Source: Mogibacterium sp.
GTDB lineage: Bacteria; Bacillota; Clostridia; Peptostreptococcales; Anaerovoracaceae
Reading direction: 5' to 3'
DNA: 64,000 nucleotides
Assembly: GCA_017512145.1 (NCBI GenBank)
Contig: JAFWHB010000005.1
Coordinates: 31,296 to 95,295, forward strand
This document shows, piece after piece, positions 1-9,041 of this stretch. The notes below the pieces were generated by a model. It was not told the DNA's origin. It was given only the letters and a program-made list of their open reading frames with translations, and did no database searches. Numbering within the stretch: position 1 is the stretch's first letter; each line of letters opens with the position of its first letter. Both the position numbers and the translations under genes were made by a program.

Positions 1-1192
<1,192 letters not shown>

Positions 1193-1203
1193 CGTCGCCC
1201 CTC

Positions 1204-2910
1204 CTATATCCTCATGAAATCTGTGATGTGGCTGCCGCCGCCCACCATAGGTCTGACCATCTCATCGATATCGAGCATGCAATCGATCACGCAGCCCTCG
1301 CCGCTCTCCATGGCCTCTACGATAGCCTTCTCGAGATCCTTCTGGTTGTTGACTCTGAAGCCGCGGAGTCCGTATGCCTCAGCCAGCTTGACAAAGTCAG
1401 GTCCCCTGTCGAGTGTCGTCTCCGAGAAGTTCTTCTTGTAGATCAGATTCTGCCACTGCCTTACCATTCCCAGCGTGCGGTTATCGAAGATAAATGTTAT
1501 TATCGGGATGTTGTAGTACTGCTCCGTGCAAAGCTCGTTGCAGTTCATGCGGAAGCTTCCGTCTCCGGCAACATGTATTACCGTCTTGTCAGGATTACCG
1601 ACCTTGGCGCCAATGGCAGCTCCGAGGCCAAATCCCATTGTTCCGAATCCGCCTGAGGTTATCAGCTGACCCGGGTATTCGAAGTGGAAGTGCTGTATCG
1701 CCCACATCTGGTGCTGACCGACATCTGTCGCAACAATCGTATCCTGAGGTACGAGTCTTGCGATGGTGTCGCAGACCTGCTTAGGGTTGAGTGTGTCTCC
1801 GCCGTCATCATAGACAGTCTCTGTCGGATGTGAGAATACGAACTTCTTCCATTCAGTGTGGCTCTGCTGCTCAAGTCTCTCGTTGAGCATTCTCAGAACT
1901 TCCTTGGCATCACCGATGATATGGTGGTCTGTCATGATGTTCTTGTTGATCTCCGACCTGTCGATATCGATGTGGACTATCTTGGCCTGCTTCGCAAATG
2001 AGGCAGGATCGAGCGCTACTCTGTCTGAGAATCTGCAGCCTACTGCGATCAGCAGATCACAGTTATCACATGCGATGTTAGATGCCTGCGAGCCATGCAT
2101 ACCGATCATTCCTGTAGTATGAGGATTGCGGCCGTTCATTCCGCCTCCACCCATTACGGTAATGGCAGCCGGAGCATCGACCAGATTACAGAAGGCCTCG
2201 AATTCCTTATGAGCTCTGCTTCTTACAACTCCGCCGCCGCAGATCAGCATTGGCTTCTCGGATTCTCTGATCATATCGACGAGCTTGTCTATATCCTCTT
2301 CATCGATCGATGGTATCTTGAAATCCGCCAGACTTCTCTCATACAGCGAGCTGATTGCTCCGGCAGCCTTGTGCTGCTTGCGAGGAATGAATTCATACTC
2401 TGCCTGTTCTGCTGTAACGTTCTTGAGAATGTCTATGAACACAGGACCCGGGCGTCCGCTTCTTGCGATTGCAAAAGCCTTACGGACTGTATCTGCAAGC
2501 TTATTGACATCCGTTACCTGGAAGTTGCTCTTAGTGATCGGAAGCATTATTCCCGTGCTGTCAACTTCCTGGAATGAATCCTTTCCGATAAGATTCTCAG
2601 CGACATTGCATGAAATGAACACAACCGGTGATGAATCCATATATGCTGTTGCTACGCCTGTAGTAAGATTGGTTGCTCCCGGCCCGGATGTGGAGAAAGC
2701 TACTCCGACCTTGCCCGTGCTCCTTGCATAGCCATCTGCCGCGTGGGATGCACCCTGCTCATGTGCTGTCAGATAGTGTCTGATCCTGTCCTTGTACTTG
2801 ACCAGCGAATCATAGACATTGAGTATTGTGCCTCCCGGATAGCCGAATATGACTTCGACATCCTGCTCGAGCAGACACTCCATCAATATATCTGCGCCTG
2901 TTAGCTTCAC
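1204..2910 (-). CDS. ilvB: Acetolactate synthase large catalytic subunit
   Basis: Thiamine-diphosphate enzyme that joins pyruvate to pyruvate or 2-oxobutyrate, the first step of valine, leucine and isoleucine synthesis. I place the start at a GTG at 2910 (protein MKLTGADILM, 568 residues) because aaaggag lies 8 nt upstream. The open frame extends to 3009, but that part reads through the attenuator hairpin and is not plausible coding. Visible motifs: FGYPGGTILNVYD, the catalytic glutamate in TAHEQGASHAADGYAR, the FAD-binding middle domain, and the ThDP/Mg motif VAGDGSFRMNCNEL with FDNRTLGMV. Transcribed from the promoter at 3212-3240 through the ilvL attenuator. Confidence 0.95.
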   Translation of the reverse strand: MKLTGADILMECLLEQDVEVIFGYPGGTILNVYDSLVKYKDRIRHYLTAHEQGASHAADGYARSTGKVGVAFSTSGPGATNLTTGVATAYMDSSPVVFISCNVAENLIGKDSFQEVDSTGIMLPITKSNFQVTDVNKLADTVRKAFAIARSGRPGPVFIDILKNVTAEQAEYEFIPRKQHKAAGAISSLYERSLADFKIPSIDEEDIDKLVDMIRESEKPMLICGGGVVRSRAHKEFEAFCNLVDAPAAITVMGGGGMNGRNPHTTGMIGMHGSQASNIACDNCDLLIAVGCRFSDRVALDPASFAKQAKIVHIDIDRSEINKNIMTDHHIIGDAKEVLRMLNERLEQQSHTEWKKFVFSHPTETVYDDGGDTLNPKQVCDTIARLVPQDTIVATDVGQHQMWAIQHFHFEYPGQLITSGGFGTMGFGLGAAIGAKVGNPDKTVIHVAGDGSFRMNCNELCTEQYYNIPIITFIFDNRTLGMVRQWQNLIYKKNFSETTLDRGPDFVKLAEAYGLRGFRVNNQKDLEKAIVEAMESGEGCVIDCMLDIDEMVRPMVGGGSHITDFMRI

Positions 2911-2957
2911 TATAATTACTCCTTTCCCCGGAATCTGTCTGGATATTCTGATTCCGT

Positions 2958-2997
2958 AAAAAAAGCCCCTACAATCACCGTAAGTTGATCGTAGGGA
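2958..2997 (-). terminator. ilv attenuator: intrinsic terminator before ilvB
   Basis: In minus-strand RNA, CCCUACGAUCA and UGAUUGUAGGGG pair around an 8-nt loop and are followed by seven U residues, about 50 nt before the ilvB start. The 5' arm can instead pair with the leader: UAGGGAC (positions 3093-3099, in leader codons 20-22) is complementary to GUCCCUA (2992-2998). That is a mutually exclusive antiterminator. Stem, U-tract and complementarity are seen directly; the switching is inferred from classical attenuation. Confidence 0.85.
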
Positions 2998-3074
2998 CTG
3001 CGTTAACATATATAATTCTGTATCCTTGGTGGAATTCTCAGATTTTCTCGCAGTTCACATCACAACTTGCAGCA

Positions 3075-3158
3075 CTATTCTTGCCAGGTAATGTCCCTAA
3101 GGCCTAGAATAAGGCTGATAATCATAATTATGATGCTGAGAGTGAGACTCATCGTCAT
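3075..3158 (-). CDS. ilvL: ilv leader peptide, 27 residues (attenuation)
   Basis: Short ORF starting ATG ACG ATG AGT and ending at TAG (3075), with an aggag ribosome binding site 7 nt upstream. Twelve of 27 codons are Ile (codons 9, 10, 11, 13, 14, 17, 23) or Leu (5, 7, 16, 18, 20), including the run SIIIMIISLILGL; there is no Val. It lies between a consensus promoter and an intrinsic terminator ahead of ilvB, so its translation probably senses charged tRNA-Ile and tRNA-Leu. A ribosome stalled in the Ile run would leave codons 20-22 free to form the antiterminator, whereas one at the stop codon would cover them. I know no homologue of the peptide itself. Confidence 0.85.
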   Translation of the reverse strand: MTMSLTLSIIIMIISLILGLRDITWQE

Positions 3159-3211
3159 TGAAAACTCCTGTGAAATCACAAAAAAGCATTAATTATTTGT
3201 AGGTTCTCACA

Positions 3212-3240
3212 ATATTAACATTTCATATGGTGCTTGTCAA
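3212..3240 (-). promoter_or_regulatory. Sigma-A promoter of the ilv operon
   Basis: On the minus strand TTGACA (3235-3240) and TAATAT (3212-3217) are separated by exactly 17 bp. The predicted start near 3205 gives a leader of about 47 nt before the ilvL start codon. Confidence 0.8.
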
Positions 3241-3279
3241 TAGCCTCAAAGCCTTGATTTGTACGTACTTTCGAACACT

Positions 3280-5157
3280 TTAAGCTCTCTTGTTATCCTC
3301 GACAAATCTGCGGATCTTGAGACCTGTAGTTTTGTCGAATTCACGCTTACGGATAACGACATGCGCTATCTTCTTGAACCTCGGATGAGAACTGTTGATC
3401 TTGTCTACCTCTGAATCAATAAGAGCCTCGGCCTGCTCATCAGTATAGCCCTCGCCGAGCTTGCCCTTAAGGGCTTCGTCGTCAAGTCTTACTGTCGCGC
3501 ATATGCCATTCCACGGCGAAGCAGGATCTGTATCTCCGCCCCATACCATGCACTCTGAGATGTATGGACTGCTGAGGAGATATCCCTCGAGTTCTTCAGG
3601 GAAGACGTTCTTGCCGTTAGCCGCGATGATGACATTCTTCTTACGGCCTGTGATGAATACATAGTTATCTCTGTCAAGATATCCAAGGTCACCTGTATGG
3701 AACCATCCCTCACTGTCGAGGACTTCGGCAGTTCTCTCAGGATCCTTATAGTATCCCATCATGACGACAGGTCCACGGAAGCAGATCTCTCCGATTCCGT
3801 TCTCGTCCTTATCTTCGATCTTGCACTCTACGAATGGGAGAAGGTGTCCTGCAGAAGCATTCTTGATGAGCTTCTTCTTGTCAGGGTTCAGCGCTACGAT
3901 AGGCGAGCACTCTGAAAGCCCGTATCCCTGCAGAGCATTGATGTCAAGGTCACAGAAGAAATCGAGGATCTTGCCGTCTATTGCAGCTCCGCCTGAGATG
4001 ATCGCTCTCAGCTCTCCGCCGAATACCTCTCTGATGCTGTTCTTGACCTTCTTAGGAAGTCTGAGCCTGATATTCTTCTCCTCTGTCTTCTTGAGGATCA
4101 GCTTGAGCAGGAGCTTGTCGCTGACCTGATCATGGATGCTGCGGTAAATCCTGTTGTAGAAGTTCTCAATAATAATAGGAACAGCAAGCATGATCGTAGG
4201 CTTAGCCTCTACGATATCCTTACGCAGATACTTGAGACCTCTTGAGAAAGCGATGCTCGCTCCGCTGTAAACGCATGTCAGGAATGTTGCAGTGCACTCG
4301 TATGCATGGTGCATCGGAAGCACTGAGAAGCAGGTGTCACCAGGACGTGCTTCGAACATTGACTGGCACAGGATAGCATCAAGTACAAGATTGCGGTTGC
4401 TGAGCATTACGCCCTTGCTGACACCGGTCGTTCCTGATGTGAACAGGATAGCTGCAAGATCAGTGTTGATAACTCTTGCGTCGATGTAGCTGCGGTCTCC
4501 GCTCCAGACCTTCTTGCGTCCGTCTTCGCGAAGCTTCTTCCAGGAGAGGAGTCCCTCCTCAACTGATTCGTCTTCTTCCATCTCAGCATTGATGACATAC
4601 TGAAGTCCTGTATCACCTGCAGCCTTGATGTTCTTGAACATCTCATAGTACTTATTGTTGATAGTGATTACTGCAGCAAGTTCTCCCTTGATAGTAAGCT
4701 GATGGAGCTCGTCCTCGTTAAGCTCTCTGTCGAGAGGAACTACGACTCCGACTCCGCCGACAACAGCAAGATAAGACTCGCCCCACTCTGATGAGTTGCG
4801 GCCGATAACTCCGATGTGCTTGCCCTTGAGACCGAGCGCCAGAAGCGATGTTCCGAGTCCGTTTACGTCCTCAAGTACACGTCTGAAAGTGATCTCCTGA
4901 TAAGGGAGCTTTGGTCCGAATTTCTGCTTGAACAGAGGCTCATCCGGATGATTCTCTGCTGAGTAATTGAGCATGTCCTTGATATCTGTTACGACATGCT
5001 TGTTCTTGAAGAGATAGCAGCGGTCCTTGGAGTCCTTGAGTTCATCCAGCATCTCTGCCATTACCTGACGTTCTCTCTTCTTGACATTCTTATATTCGGT
5101 ATCTGTGTATGTACGCTCTGCAGTGTAAGTGATTTCGTTCATATTTGTATTGTTCAT
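3280..5157 (-). CDS. fadD: Long-chain acyl-CoA synthetase (AMP-forming)
   Basis: Adenylate-forming enzyme of the ANL family that activates carboxylates, probably long-chain fatty acids, with ATP and CoA. It is 625 residues, normal for bacterial FadD/FAA-type ligases. Key motifs are the phosphate-binding loop ILFTSGTTGVSKGVMLS (about residue 240), QGYGLSECSP, WFHTGDLGYLDRD and GRKKNVIIAANGKNVFPEELE, with the C-terminal swinging domain complete. The N-terminal 50 residues are charged and family-specific. It is a single gene divergent from the leucine dehydrogenase, with 294 bp between them. The start is at an ATG after a purine-rich stretch; a second ATG seven residues in is possible. Substrate chain length cannot be read from sequence. 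Confidence 0.85.
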   Translation of the reverse strand: MNNTNMNEITYTAERTYTDTEYKNVKKRERQVMAEMLDELKDSKDRCYLFKNKHVVTDIKDMLNYSAENHPDEPLFKQKFGPKLPYQEITFRRVLEDVNGLGTSLLALGLKGKHIGVIGRNSSEWGESYLAVVGGVGVVVPLDRELNEDELHQLTIKGELAAVITINNKYYEMFKNIKAAGDTGLQYVINAEMEEDESVEEGLLSWKKLREDGRKKVWSGDRSYIDARVINTDLAAILFTSGTTGVSKGVMLSNRNLVLDAILCQSMFEARPGDTCFSVLPMHHAYECTATFLTCVYSGASIAFSRGLKYLRKDIVEAKPTIMLAVPIIIENFYNRIYRSIHDQVSDKLLLKLILKKTEEKNIRLRLPKKVKNSIREVFGGELRAIISGGAAIDGKILDFFCDLDINALQGYGLSECSPIVALNPDKKKLIKNASAGHLLPFVECKIEDKDENGIGEICFRGPVVMMGYYKDPERTAEVLDSEGWFHTGDLGYLDRDNYVFITGRKKNVIIAANGKNVFPEELEGYLLSSPYISECMVWGGDTDPASPWNGICATVRLDDEALKGKLGEGYTDEQAEALIDSEVDKINSSHPRFKKIAHVVIRKREFDKTTGLKIRRFVEDNKRA

Positions 5158-5451
5158 TCTTTCTTCTTAACTGTCGTCCCCTCCAGTTATACCCTTAAGC
5201 TAATCGTCCTTGACGATTTTATTACAACAGGCGTGTATTATCAACGAATATTTCGCCAAATACAACAGATACGGGAATGTCCAGAATATACCTGCAAGTC
5301 CCAGTGTCAGGACAGTCAGAAGCAACCAGCCCGCTTTTTGTGTTATGAAATAAAAAACGTATATTTCATTTGTTCATATTGACAAATTGCTTTGCTGGCT
5401 TTAAGGTTAAATCACCAGAAAAAGCATGTAAAAAGGATTGGAGGAGCACTA
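5158..5451. other. Divergent intergenic region, acyl-CoA ligase / leucine dehydrogenase
   Basis: 294 bp of AT-rich sequence between two divergent genes; it must hold both promoters. On the plus strand a TTGACA stands near 5379 with only a poor -10 (TAAGGT) 17 bp on. I see no leader peptide, T-box or strong hairpin. Nothing further can be supported. Confidence 0.5.
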
Positions 5452-6495
5452 ATGACTAATATAGAAATGATCCGTGCATACGGACATGAGCAGGTAGCAT
5501 ATTTTAACAATGAGAAGGCAGGCCTCAAGGCTATCATCGCACTGCACAACACCAACCTCGGCCCGGCTGTAGGCGGATGCAGACTTTGGCCATACGAGAG
5601 CGAAGAAGCAGCTCTCTTCGATGTTCTGCGTCTCTCACGTGGAATGAGCCACAAGAACGCAGCAGCAGGAATGCCGCTCGGAGGAGCTAAGGGCGTAATC
5701 ATTGCACACCCATCCCAGAAGACAGAGGCAATGTTCGAAGCCTTTGGCGAAGCCGTCAATACATTCCTGGGCAAGTATTACACAGCAGAGGATGTTAATA
5801 CTGACACCAAGGACGCAGAGTATATGCTCCGCACCACTCAGTATGTAGTTGGCCGTGAAGATGTATCCGGCGACCCATCCCCATTCACAGCTATCGGCGT
5901 ATTTGATGGTATCCGCGCTGTAGCACAGTTCATGAATGGTTCTGACAGTCTCGACGGCATGAAGATCGCAGTTCAGGGTCTTGGCAAGGTCGGAATGGAT
6001 CTGGCAAAGCAGCTGCATGCAGCTGGCGCTAAGCTGATCGTTTGCAACAACTCAAACCGCGAGGCAATGAAGTATGCTGTTGAAGAGCTCGGTGCTACCG
6101 AAGTCGGCAGAGACGAGATCTACGGAGTAGAATGCGATATCTTCGCTCCATGCGCACTTGGTGCTGTAGTCAATTCCAAGACTATCCCTCAGTTCAAGTG
6201 CAAAGCTATCGCAGGCGCTGCTAACAATGTAATCTATGACGATGCTGCAGGCGAGGCTCTCAAGGCAAGAGGCATCCTCTATGCTCCGGACTTCATCATC
6301 AACGGCGGCGGCGTTATCAACGCAGGTCAGGAAGCATTCACAACATATGACAAGGAGAACGTGCTCAAGCAGGTTCACAACATCTACAACACAGTTTACA
6401 GAATGCTCGAAGAATCCAAGGCCACAGGCGTTCCTGAAGGCGTGATCGCAACACAGTTCGCAGAGAACCGCATCAAGAACGGACTCGACGCATAA
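5452..6495 (+). CDS. Leucine dehydrogenase-type amino acid dehydrogenase
   Basis: NAD-dependent oxidative deamination of branched-chain amino acids to 2-oxo acids (Glu/Leu/Phe/Val dehydrogenase superfamily). It is 347 residues from the ATG with ggaggagc 6 nt upstream. The substrate domain has GPAVGGCRLWPY and the two conserved lysines in MSHKNAAAGMPLGGAKG (K68 and K80, the same positions as in Bacillus leucine dehydrogenase). The Rossmann fold has AVQGLGKVGMDLAK, followed by CDIFAPCALGAV and IINGGGVINAGQE. Length and the GGAK motif favour leucine/valine over glutamate dehydrogenase; phenylalanine cannot be excluded. It may feed fermentation or supply NH3 and 2-oxo acids to the acyl-CoA ligase opposite. 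Confidence 0.85.
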   Translation: MTNIEMIRAYGHEQVAYFNNEKAGLKAIIALHNTNLGPAVGGCRLWPYESEEAALFDVLRLSRGMSHKNAAAGMPLGGAKGVIIAHPSQKTEAMFEAFGEAVNTFLGKYYTAEDVNTDTKDAEYMLRTTQYVVGREDVSGDPSPFTAIGVFDGIRAVAQFMNGSDSLDGMKIAVQGLGKVGMDLAKQLHAAGAKLIVCNNSNREAMKYAVEELGATEVGRDEIYGVECDIFAPCALGAVVNSKTIPQFKCKAIAGAANNVIYDDAAGEALKARGILYAPDFIINGGGVINAGQEAFTTYDKENVLKQVHNIYNTVYRMLEESKATGVPEGVIATQFAENRIKNGLDA

Positions 6496-6522
6496 GCCTT
6501 ATTACAACATCTGACCGCACAG

Positions 6523-6552
6523 CCCCGGCAATTCGCCGGGGTTTTGTTTTTA
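6523..6552 (+). terminator. Intrinsic terminator after the leucine dehydrogenase gene
   Basis: CCCCGGC-aattc-GCCGGGG stem followed by ttttgttttta, 27 bp after the stop codon. Confidence 0.9.
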
Positions 6553-6603
6553 TTAAAATACTCAATTTTCAGGTAATTAATTGTTATTTTCCACAATTTT
6601 CCC

Positions 6604-6632
6604 TTGATGTCTCTTTGTAAGTGGTTTATAAT
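6604..6632 (+). promoter_or_regulatory. Sigma-A promoter of the Phe/Tyr leader unit
   Basis: TTGATG (6604-6609), 17-bp spacer, perfect TATAAT (6627-6632). Only six bases separate the -10 from the leader ATG at 6639, so transcription should begin at or next to the A of that ATG. The leader mRNA would be leaderless. Confidence 0.8.
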
Positions 6633-6638
6633 GGCCGC

Positions 6639-6683
6639 ATGAAAAAGATAATTAAGACTTACATATTTAAATACTTTAGATAA
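6639..6683 (+). CDS. Phe/Tyr leader peptide, 14 residues (attenuation)
   Basis: Fourteen-codon ORF reading MKKIIKTYIFKYFR: two Phe (TTT) and two Tyr (TAC) codons in the last seven residues. It has no ribosome binding site because it starts at the predicted transcription start. It is followed immediately by alternative RNA hairpins and a terminator, and then by a gene carrying a prephenate-dehydratase ACT domain. Composition and position together argue for a pheL-type attenuation peptide; the leaderless start is inferred from promoter position. Confidence 0.75.
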   Translation: MKKIIKTYIFKYFR

Positions 6684-6688
6684 CCCTT

Positions 6689-6788
6689 GCAGGCATTATA
6701 GAGTGATAATCGCCTGCGTTTAAGATGTCGGCGTTATCATAGGTAAGTCAAGTCAAAGCCATGTGGAACGCCACCATATGGCTTTTTA
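6689..6788 (+). promoter_or_regulatory. Phe attenuator: alternative hairpins and terminator
   Basis: Three competing structures are visible. (A) GCAGGC-ATTAT pairs with ATAAT-c-GCCTGC (6689-6717). (B) TGATAATCGCC pairs with GGCGTTATCA (6730-6739). (C) The terminator AGCCATgTGG-aacg-CCAcCATATGGCT is followed by TTTTTAT (6757-6788). GGCGTT can also pair with AACGCC inside the terminator loop. A consistent model: a ribosome at the leader stop blocks A, B forms and C terminates. A ribosome stalled at Phe/Tyr codons lets A form, freeing GGCGTT to disrupt C. The pairings are seen; the model is inference. Confidence 0.7.
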
Positions 6789-6831
6789 TAATAATCAGAA
6801 GACTTAAGAGAGATGAAAGGAGCTAATCAAC

Positions 6832-7437
6832 ATGAGTCTGGAAGAAATGAAAGAAATGATCAAAGCAATGACAGAAGAAGCTAAGAAGGTCGCATACTGC
6901 GGCGGCATGAGCCCTGAAGACTACAAGATCGCTAAGAGTGCTTTCCCTAATGGTGATCTCGTAGCATATCCAAATCATAAAGAAACTTACGATGCTGTTA
7001 TATCCGGCGAATGCGAAGTAGCTATTCTGCCATTTGAGAAGAGCTACTCCGGTGAACTCGGCAACGTTATCGATATACTTTTCGAGGGAGACCTTGTTAT
7101 CAATGGCGTTATCAACCTTGATACAGGATCAGAGACCATTCGCTATGCGGTACTTTGCAAGGAACTCGTAGAGCTTCCTGAAGACAGCGATGGCGGATTC
7201 CTCTTCACATTCACAGTAAAGGATGAGACCGGAGCACTTGCCAAGGCCATCAACACCATCAGTGCGCATGGTTTCAACATGAGCACAATGCGCTCAAGAA
7301 AGAGAAAAGACCTCGAGTGGAACTACTACTTCCTCGCAGAGGCTAACGGTGACTGCTGCTCAGCAGAAGGCAAGAAGATGTTCGAAGAGCTTGATGCAGC
7401 ATGCGAATCAGTCAAGGTTCTCGGTCACTACGCATAA
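6832..7437 (+). CDS. Prephenate dehydratase-like protein lacking one lobe, with ACT domain
   Basis: 201 residues, with aaaggag 9 nt before the ATG. Residues 15-115 resemble the first lobe of prephenate dehydratase (VAYCGG, VAYPNHKETYDAVISGE, AILPFEKSYSGELGNVIDIL). Residues 122-201 form a PheA-type ACT domain (FTFTVKDETGALAKAINTIS, then MSTMRSRKRKDLEWNYYFL). The second catalytic lobe, about 75 residues in normal enzymes, is absent. The conserved Thr-Arg-Phe is represented only by TIRYAVL. It may be a reduced dehydratase or a Phe-sensing protein that no longer catalyses. The Phe/Tyr attenuator upstream ties it to aromatic amino acid metabolism. No chorismate mutase domain is present. Confidence 0.7.
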   Translation: MSLEEMKEMIKAMTEEAKKVAYCGGMSPEDYKIAKSAFPNGDLVAYPNHKETYDAVISGECEVAILPFEKSYSGELGNVIDILFEGDLVINGVINLDTGSETIRYAVLCKELVELPEDSDGGFLFTFTVKDETGALAKAINTISAHGFNMSTMRSRKRKDLEWNYYFLAEANGDCCSAEGKKMFEELDAACESVKVLGHYA

Positions 7438-7472
7438 TAACTAATAGATATTTACCTTAACGCAATACATAA

Positions 7473-7509
7473 GAAGAGCCCCGGATTTATCACTCATCCG
7501 GGGCTCTTC
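7473..7509. terminator. Hairpin between convergent genes
   Basis: GAAGAGCCCCGGAT and ATCCGGGGCTCTTC form a 14-bp stem around a 9-nt loop between the converging ACT-domain gene and hom. The U-tract is weak on both sides (ttatgtatt on the minus strand), so it probably serves both genes. Confidence 0.75.
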
Positions 7510-7526
7510 ACATGTCTCAGATTAAA

Positions 7527-8825
7527 TTATTCTTCTACTCTTATAACGTTGTCGATCGACTTTGTTACGTCGAATTTCAATGCTTCATCAAGAGCATGTG
7601 TCAGCAGCGACTTGTCCACACTGAACAGTATGAATATGAGAGTTGCAACTCGCTCTCCGTCACATTCATACGGAGTCTTCTGTTGAATCGCCTCAACACT
7701 GATGTCATAGTGACCGAACATCGTCGTGATCCTGCCGAGTACACCTGGCTTGTCCGCTACAGTCATTCTCACATAGTACTTGCTCTCTCCGACTCCGCGG
7801 AATTCAAGATCAGAGTCATATCTAAGCTGCGGAACGATGTCATAGGCTGAATCCTTGCCAAGCTTGCGGGCGATACCGATGATATCACCAAGAACGGCAC
7901 TGCCTGTTGGAAGCGAGCCTGCGCCCCTTCCGTAGAACATCAGCTCATCAACGGCATTTCCTTTGACATATACAGCATTGAACTCATTGTTAACAGATGC
8001 GAGCGGATGCTTAACAGGAACCATTGAAGGCTCTACACTGCAGGTCAGCTTGTCACCCTGTTCTCTTGCGCTTGCAAGCAGCTTGATGCGGTAGCCCGAT
8101 TCCTTCGCAAATGCAATATCTTCCGGGCAGACAGCAGTGATGCCCTGTGTAGGAATCTTTTCAGGTCTTATGCCGGCGCCGAATACAAGTGAAATCAGGA
8201 TCGAAAGCTTGTTGGCTGCATCGATACCCTCTACGTCTGCAGTCGGATCAGCCTCGGCAAAGCCCTTTGCCTGAGCATCCTTGAGAACCTCACCATAGTC
8301 CTTGCCAAACTCACTCATCTGGGTCAGGATGAAGTTAGTGGTTCCATTGAGAATGCCGTGCACTTCACTGAAGCTGTTCGAAAGAAGAGCTGTTGTAAGA
8401 GATGTCAGGATAGGAATACCACCTGCTACAGCAGCCTCGAATCTCAGCAGCACCTGATGCTCCTGCGCGAGCTCTGAGAGGAACTTGCCGTTCGCTGCGA
8501 TGGCAGCCTTGTTTGCTGTTACAACGCTCTTGCCATGCCTGATAGCCTCAGCCATATATTCAGTTGCAGGCTCGATACCACCTATGAGTTCAACGACGAT
8601 GCTGATCTCAGGATCCTCAATAATATCCTTGATATCCTTAGTATATTTGTCCTTAGGAATATCTATGCCGCGGTCCTTCTCCGGATGGCGATTGAGTATC
8701 TTCACGATCTCAATATCAAAGCCTGTGGTCTCAAGGATCTTGTCGTGATTCATCTCAAGAGCCTGATATGTGCCCTTGCCTATATTACCGATTCCAAGCA
8801 TTCCGACTTTGATATGATTATTCAT
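7527..8825 (-). CDS. hom: Homoserine dehydrogenase
   Basis: Reduces aspartate semialdehyde to homoserine, the branch to threonine, methionine and isoleucine. It is 432 residues, counted from an ATG with aggggac upstream; the longer frame to 8882 has no ribosome binding site. The N-terminal NAD(P) motif is VGMLGIGNIGKGTYQ, followed by ELIGGIEPATEY, VTANKAA, AGGIPILTSL and GILNGTTNFIL with the catalytic ADPTADVEGIDAANK. The C-terminal ACT domain is VRMTVADKPGVLGRI (about 350-432). It is monofunctional, not fused to aspartokinase. It appears monocistronic, with its own promoter at 8932-8961. Confidence 0.95.
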   Translation of the reverse strand: MNNHIKVGMLGIGNIGKGTYQALEMNHDKILETTGFDIEIVKILNRHPEKDRGIDIPKDKYTKDIKDIIEDPEISIVVELIGGIEPATEYMAEAIRHGKSVVTANKAAIAANGKFLSELAQEHQVLLRFEAAVAGGIPILTSLTTALLSNSFSEVHGILNGTTNFILTQMSEFGKDYGEVLKDAQAKGFAEADPTADVEGIDAANKLSILISLVFGAGIRPEKIPTQGITAVCPEDIAFAKESGYRIKLLASAREQGDKLTCSVEPSMVPVKHPLASVNNEFNAVYVKGNAVDELMFYGRGAGSLPTGSAVLGDIIGIARKLGKDSAYDIVPQLRYDSDLEFRGVGESKYYVRMTVADKPGVLGRITTMFGHYDISVEAIQQKTPYECDGERVATLIFILFSVDKSLLTHALDEALKFDVTKSIDNVIRVEE

Positions 8826-8931
8826 TGTATTCTGTCCCCTTTTCTTATTACTTGAGCAATCCGAGAACTGCGTCCATTTCACCCTTCTGTGCCTTGATAA
8901 GAGTCTGCACCCTCACTGAATTGATAGAGTG

Positions 8932-8961
8932 AGTATACCACATGGGGATTTTTTCTGACAA
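8932..8961 (-). promoter_or_regulatory. Promoter of hom
   Basis: Minus strand TTGTCA (8956-8961), 18-bp spacer, TATACT (8932-8937). It lies just after the terminator at 8968-8994, so hom is independent of the upstream small gene. The first transcribed bases contain a CTCACT...AGTGAG inverted repeat. The 100-nt leader shows no Thr- or Ile-rich peptide. Confidence 0.65.
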
Positions 8962-8967
8962 TAGAAC

Positions 8968-8994
8968 AGGCTCCGTCCCTACAAGGGAGGAGCC
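8968..8994 (-). terminator. Terminator after the 34-codon gene
   Basis: Minus-strand GGGCTCCTCCCT-tgt-AGGGACGGAGCCT followed by the moderately U-rich TGTTCTATTGT. It ends the small transcript before the hom promoter. Confidence 0.7.
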
Positions 8995-9041
8995 CGTTAT
9001 ACATCTTTATTTAAAGCTCTTGTATCGTTCCGCCGGGTTTA

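Noticed and set aside
2911..3009. Longer IlvB start giving a 601-residue protein
   Set aside because: The extension reads through the attenuator stem-loop and its U-tract; a GTG with aaggag at 2910 gives the normal N-terminus.
5158..5451. Leader peptide or T-box upstream of the leucine dehydrogenase
   Set aside because: No short ORF with ribosome binding site and biased codons, and no terminator or antiterminator pairing, could be found there.
8859..8944. 31-codon open frame upstream of hom starting MWYTHS, as a Thr leader peptide
   Set aside because: Its ATG lies within the promoter (between -35 and -10), has no ribosome binding site, and its codons show no Thr or Ile bias.
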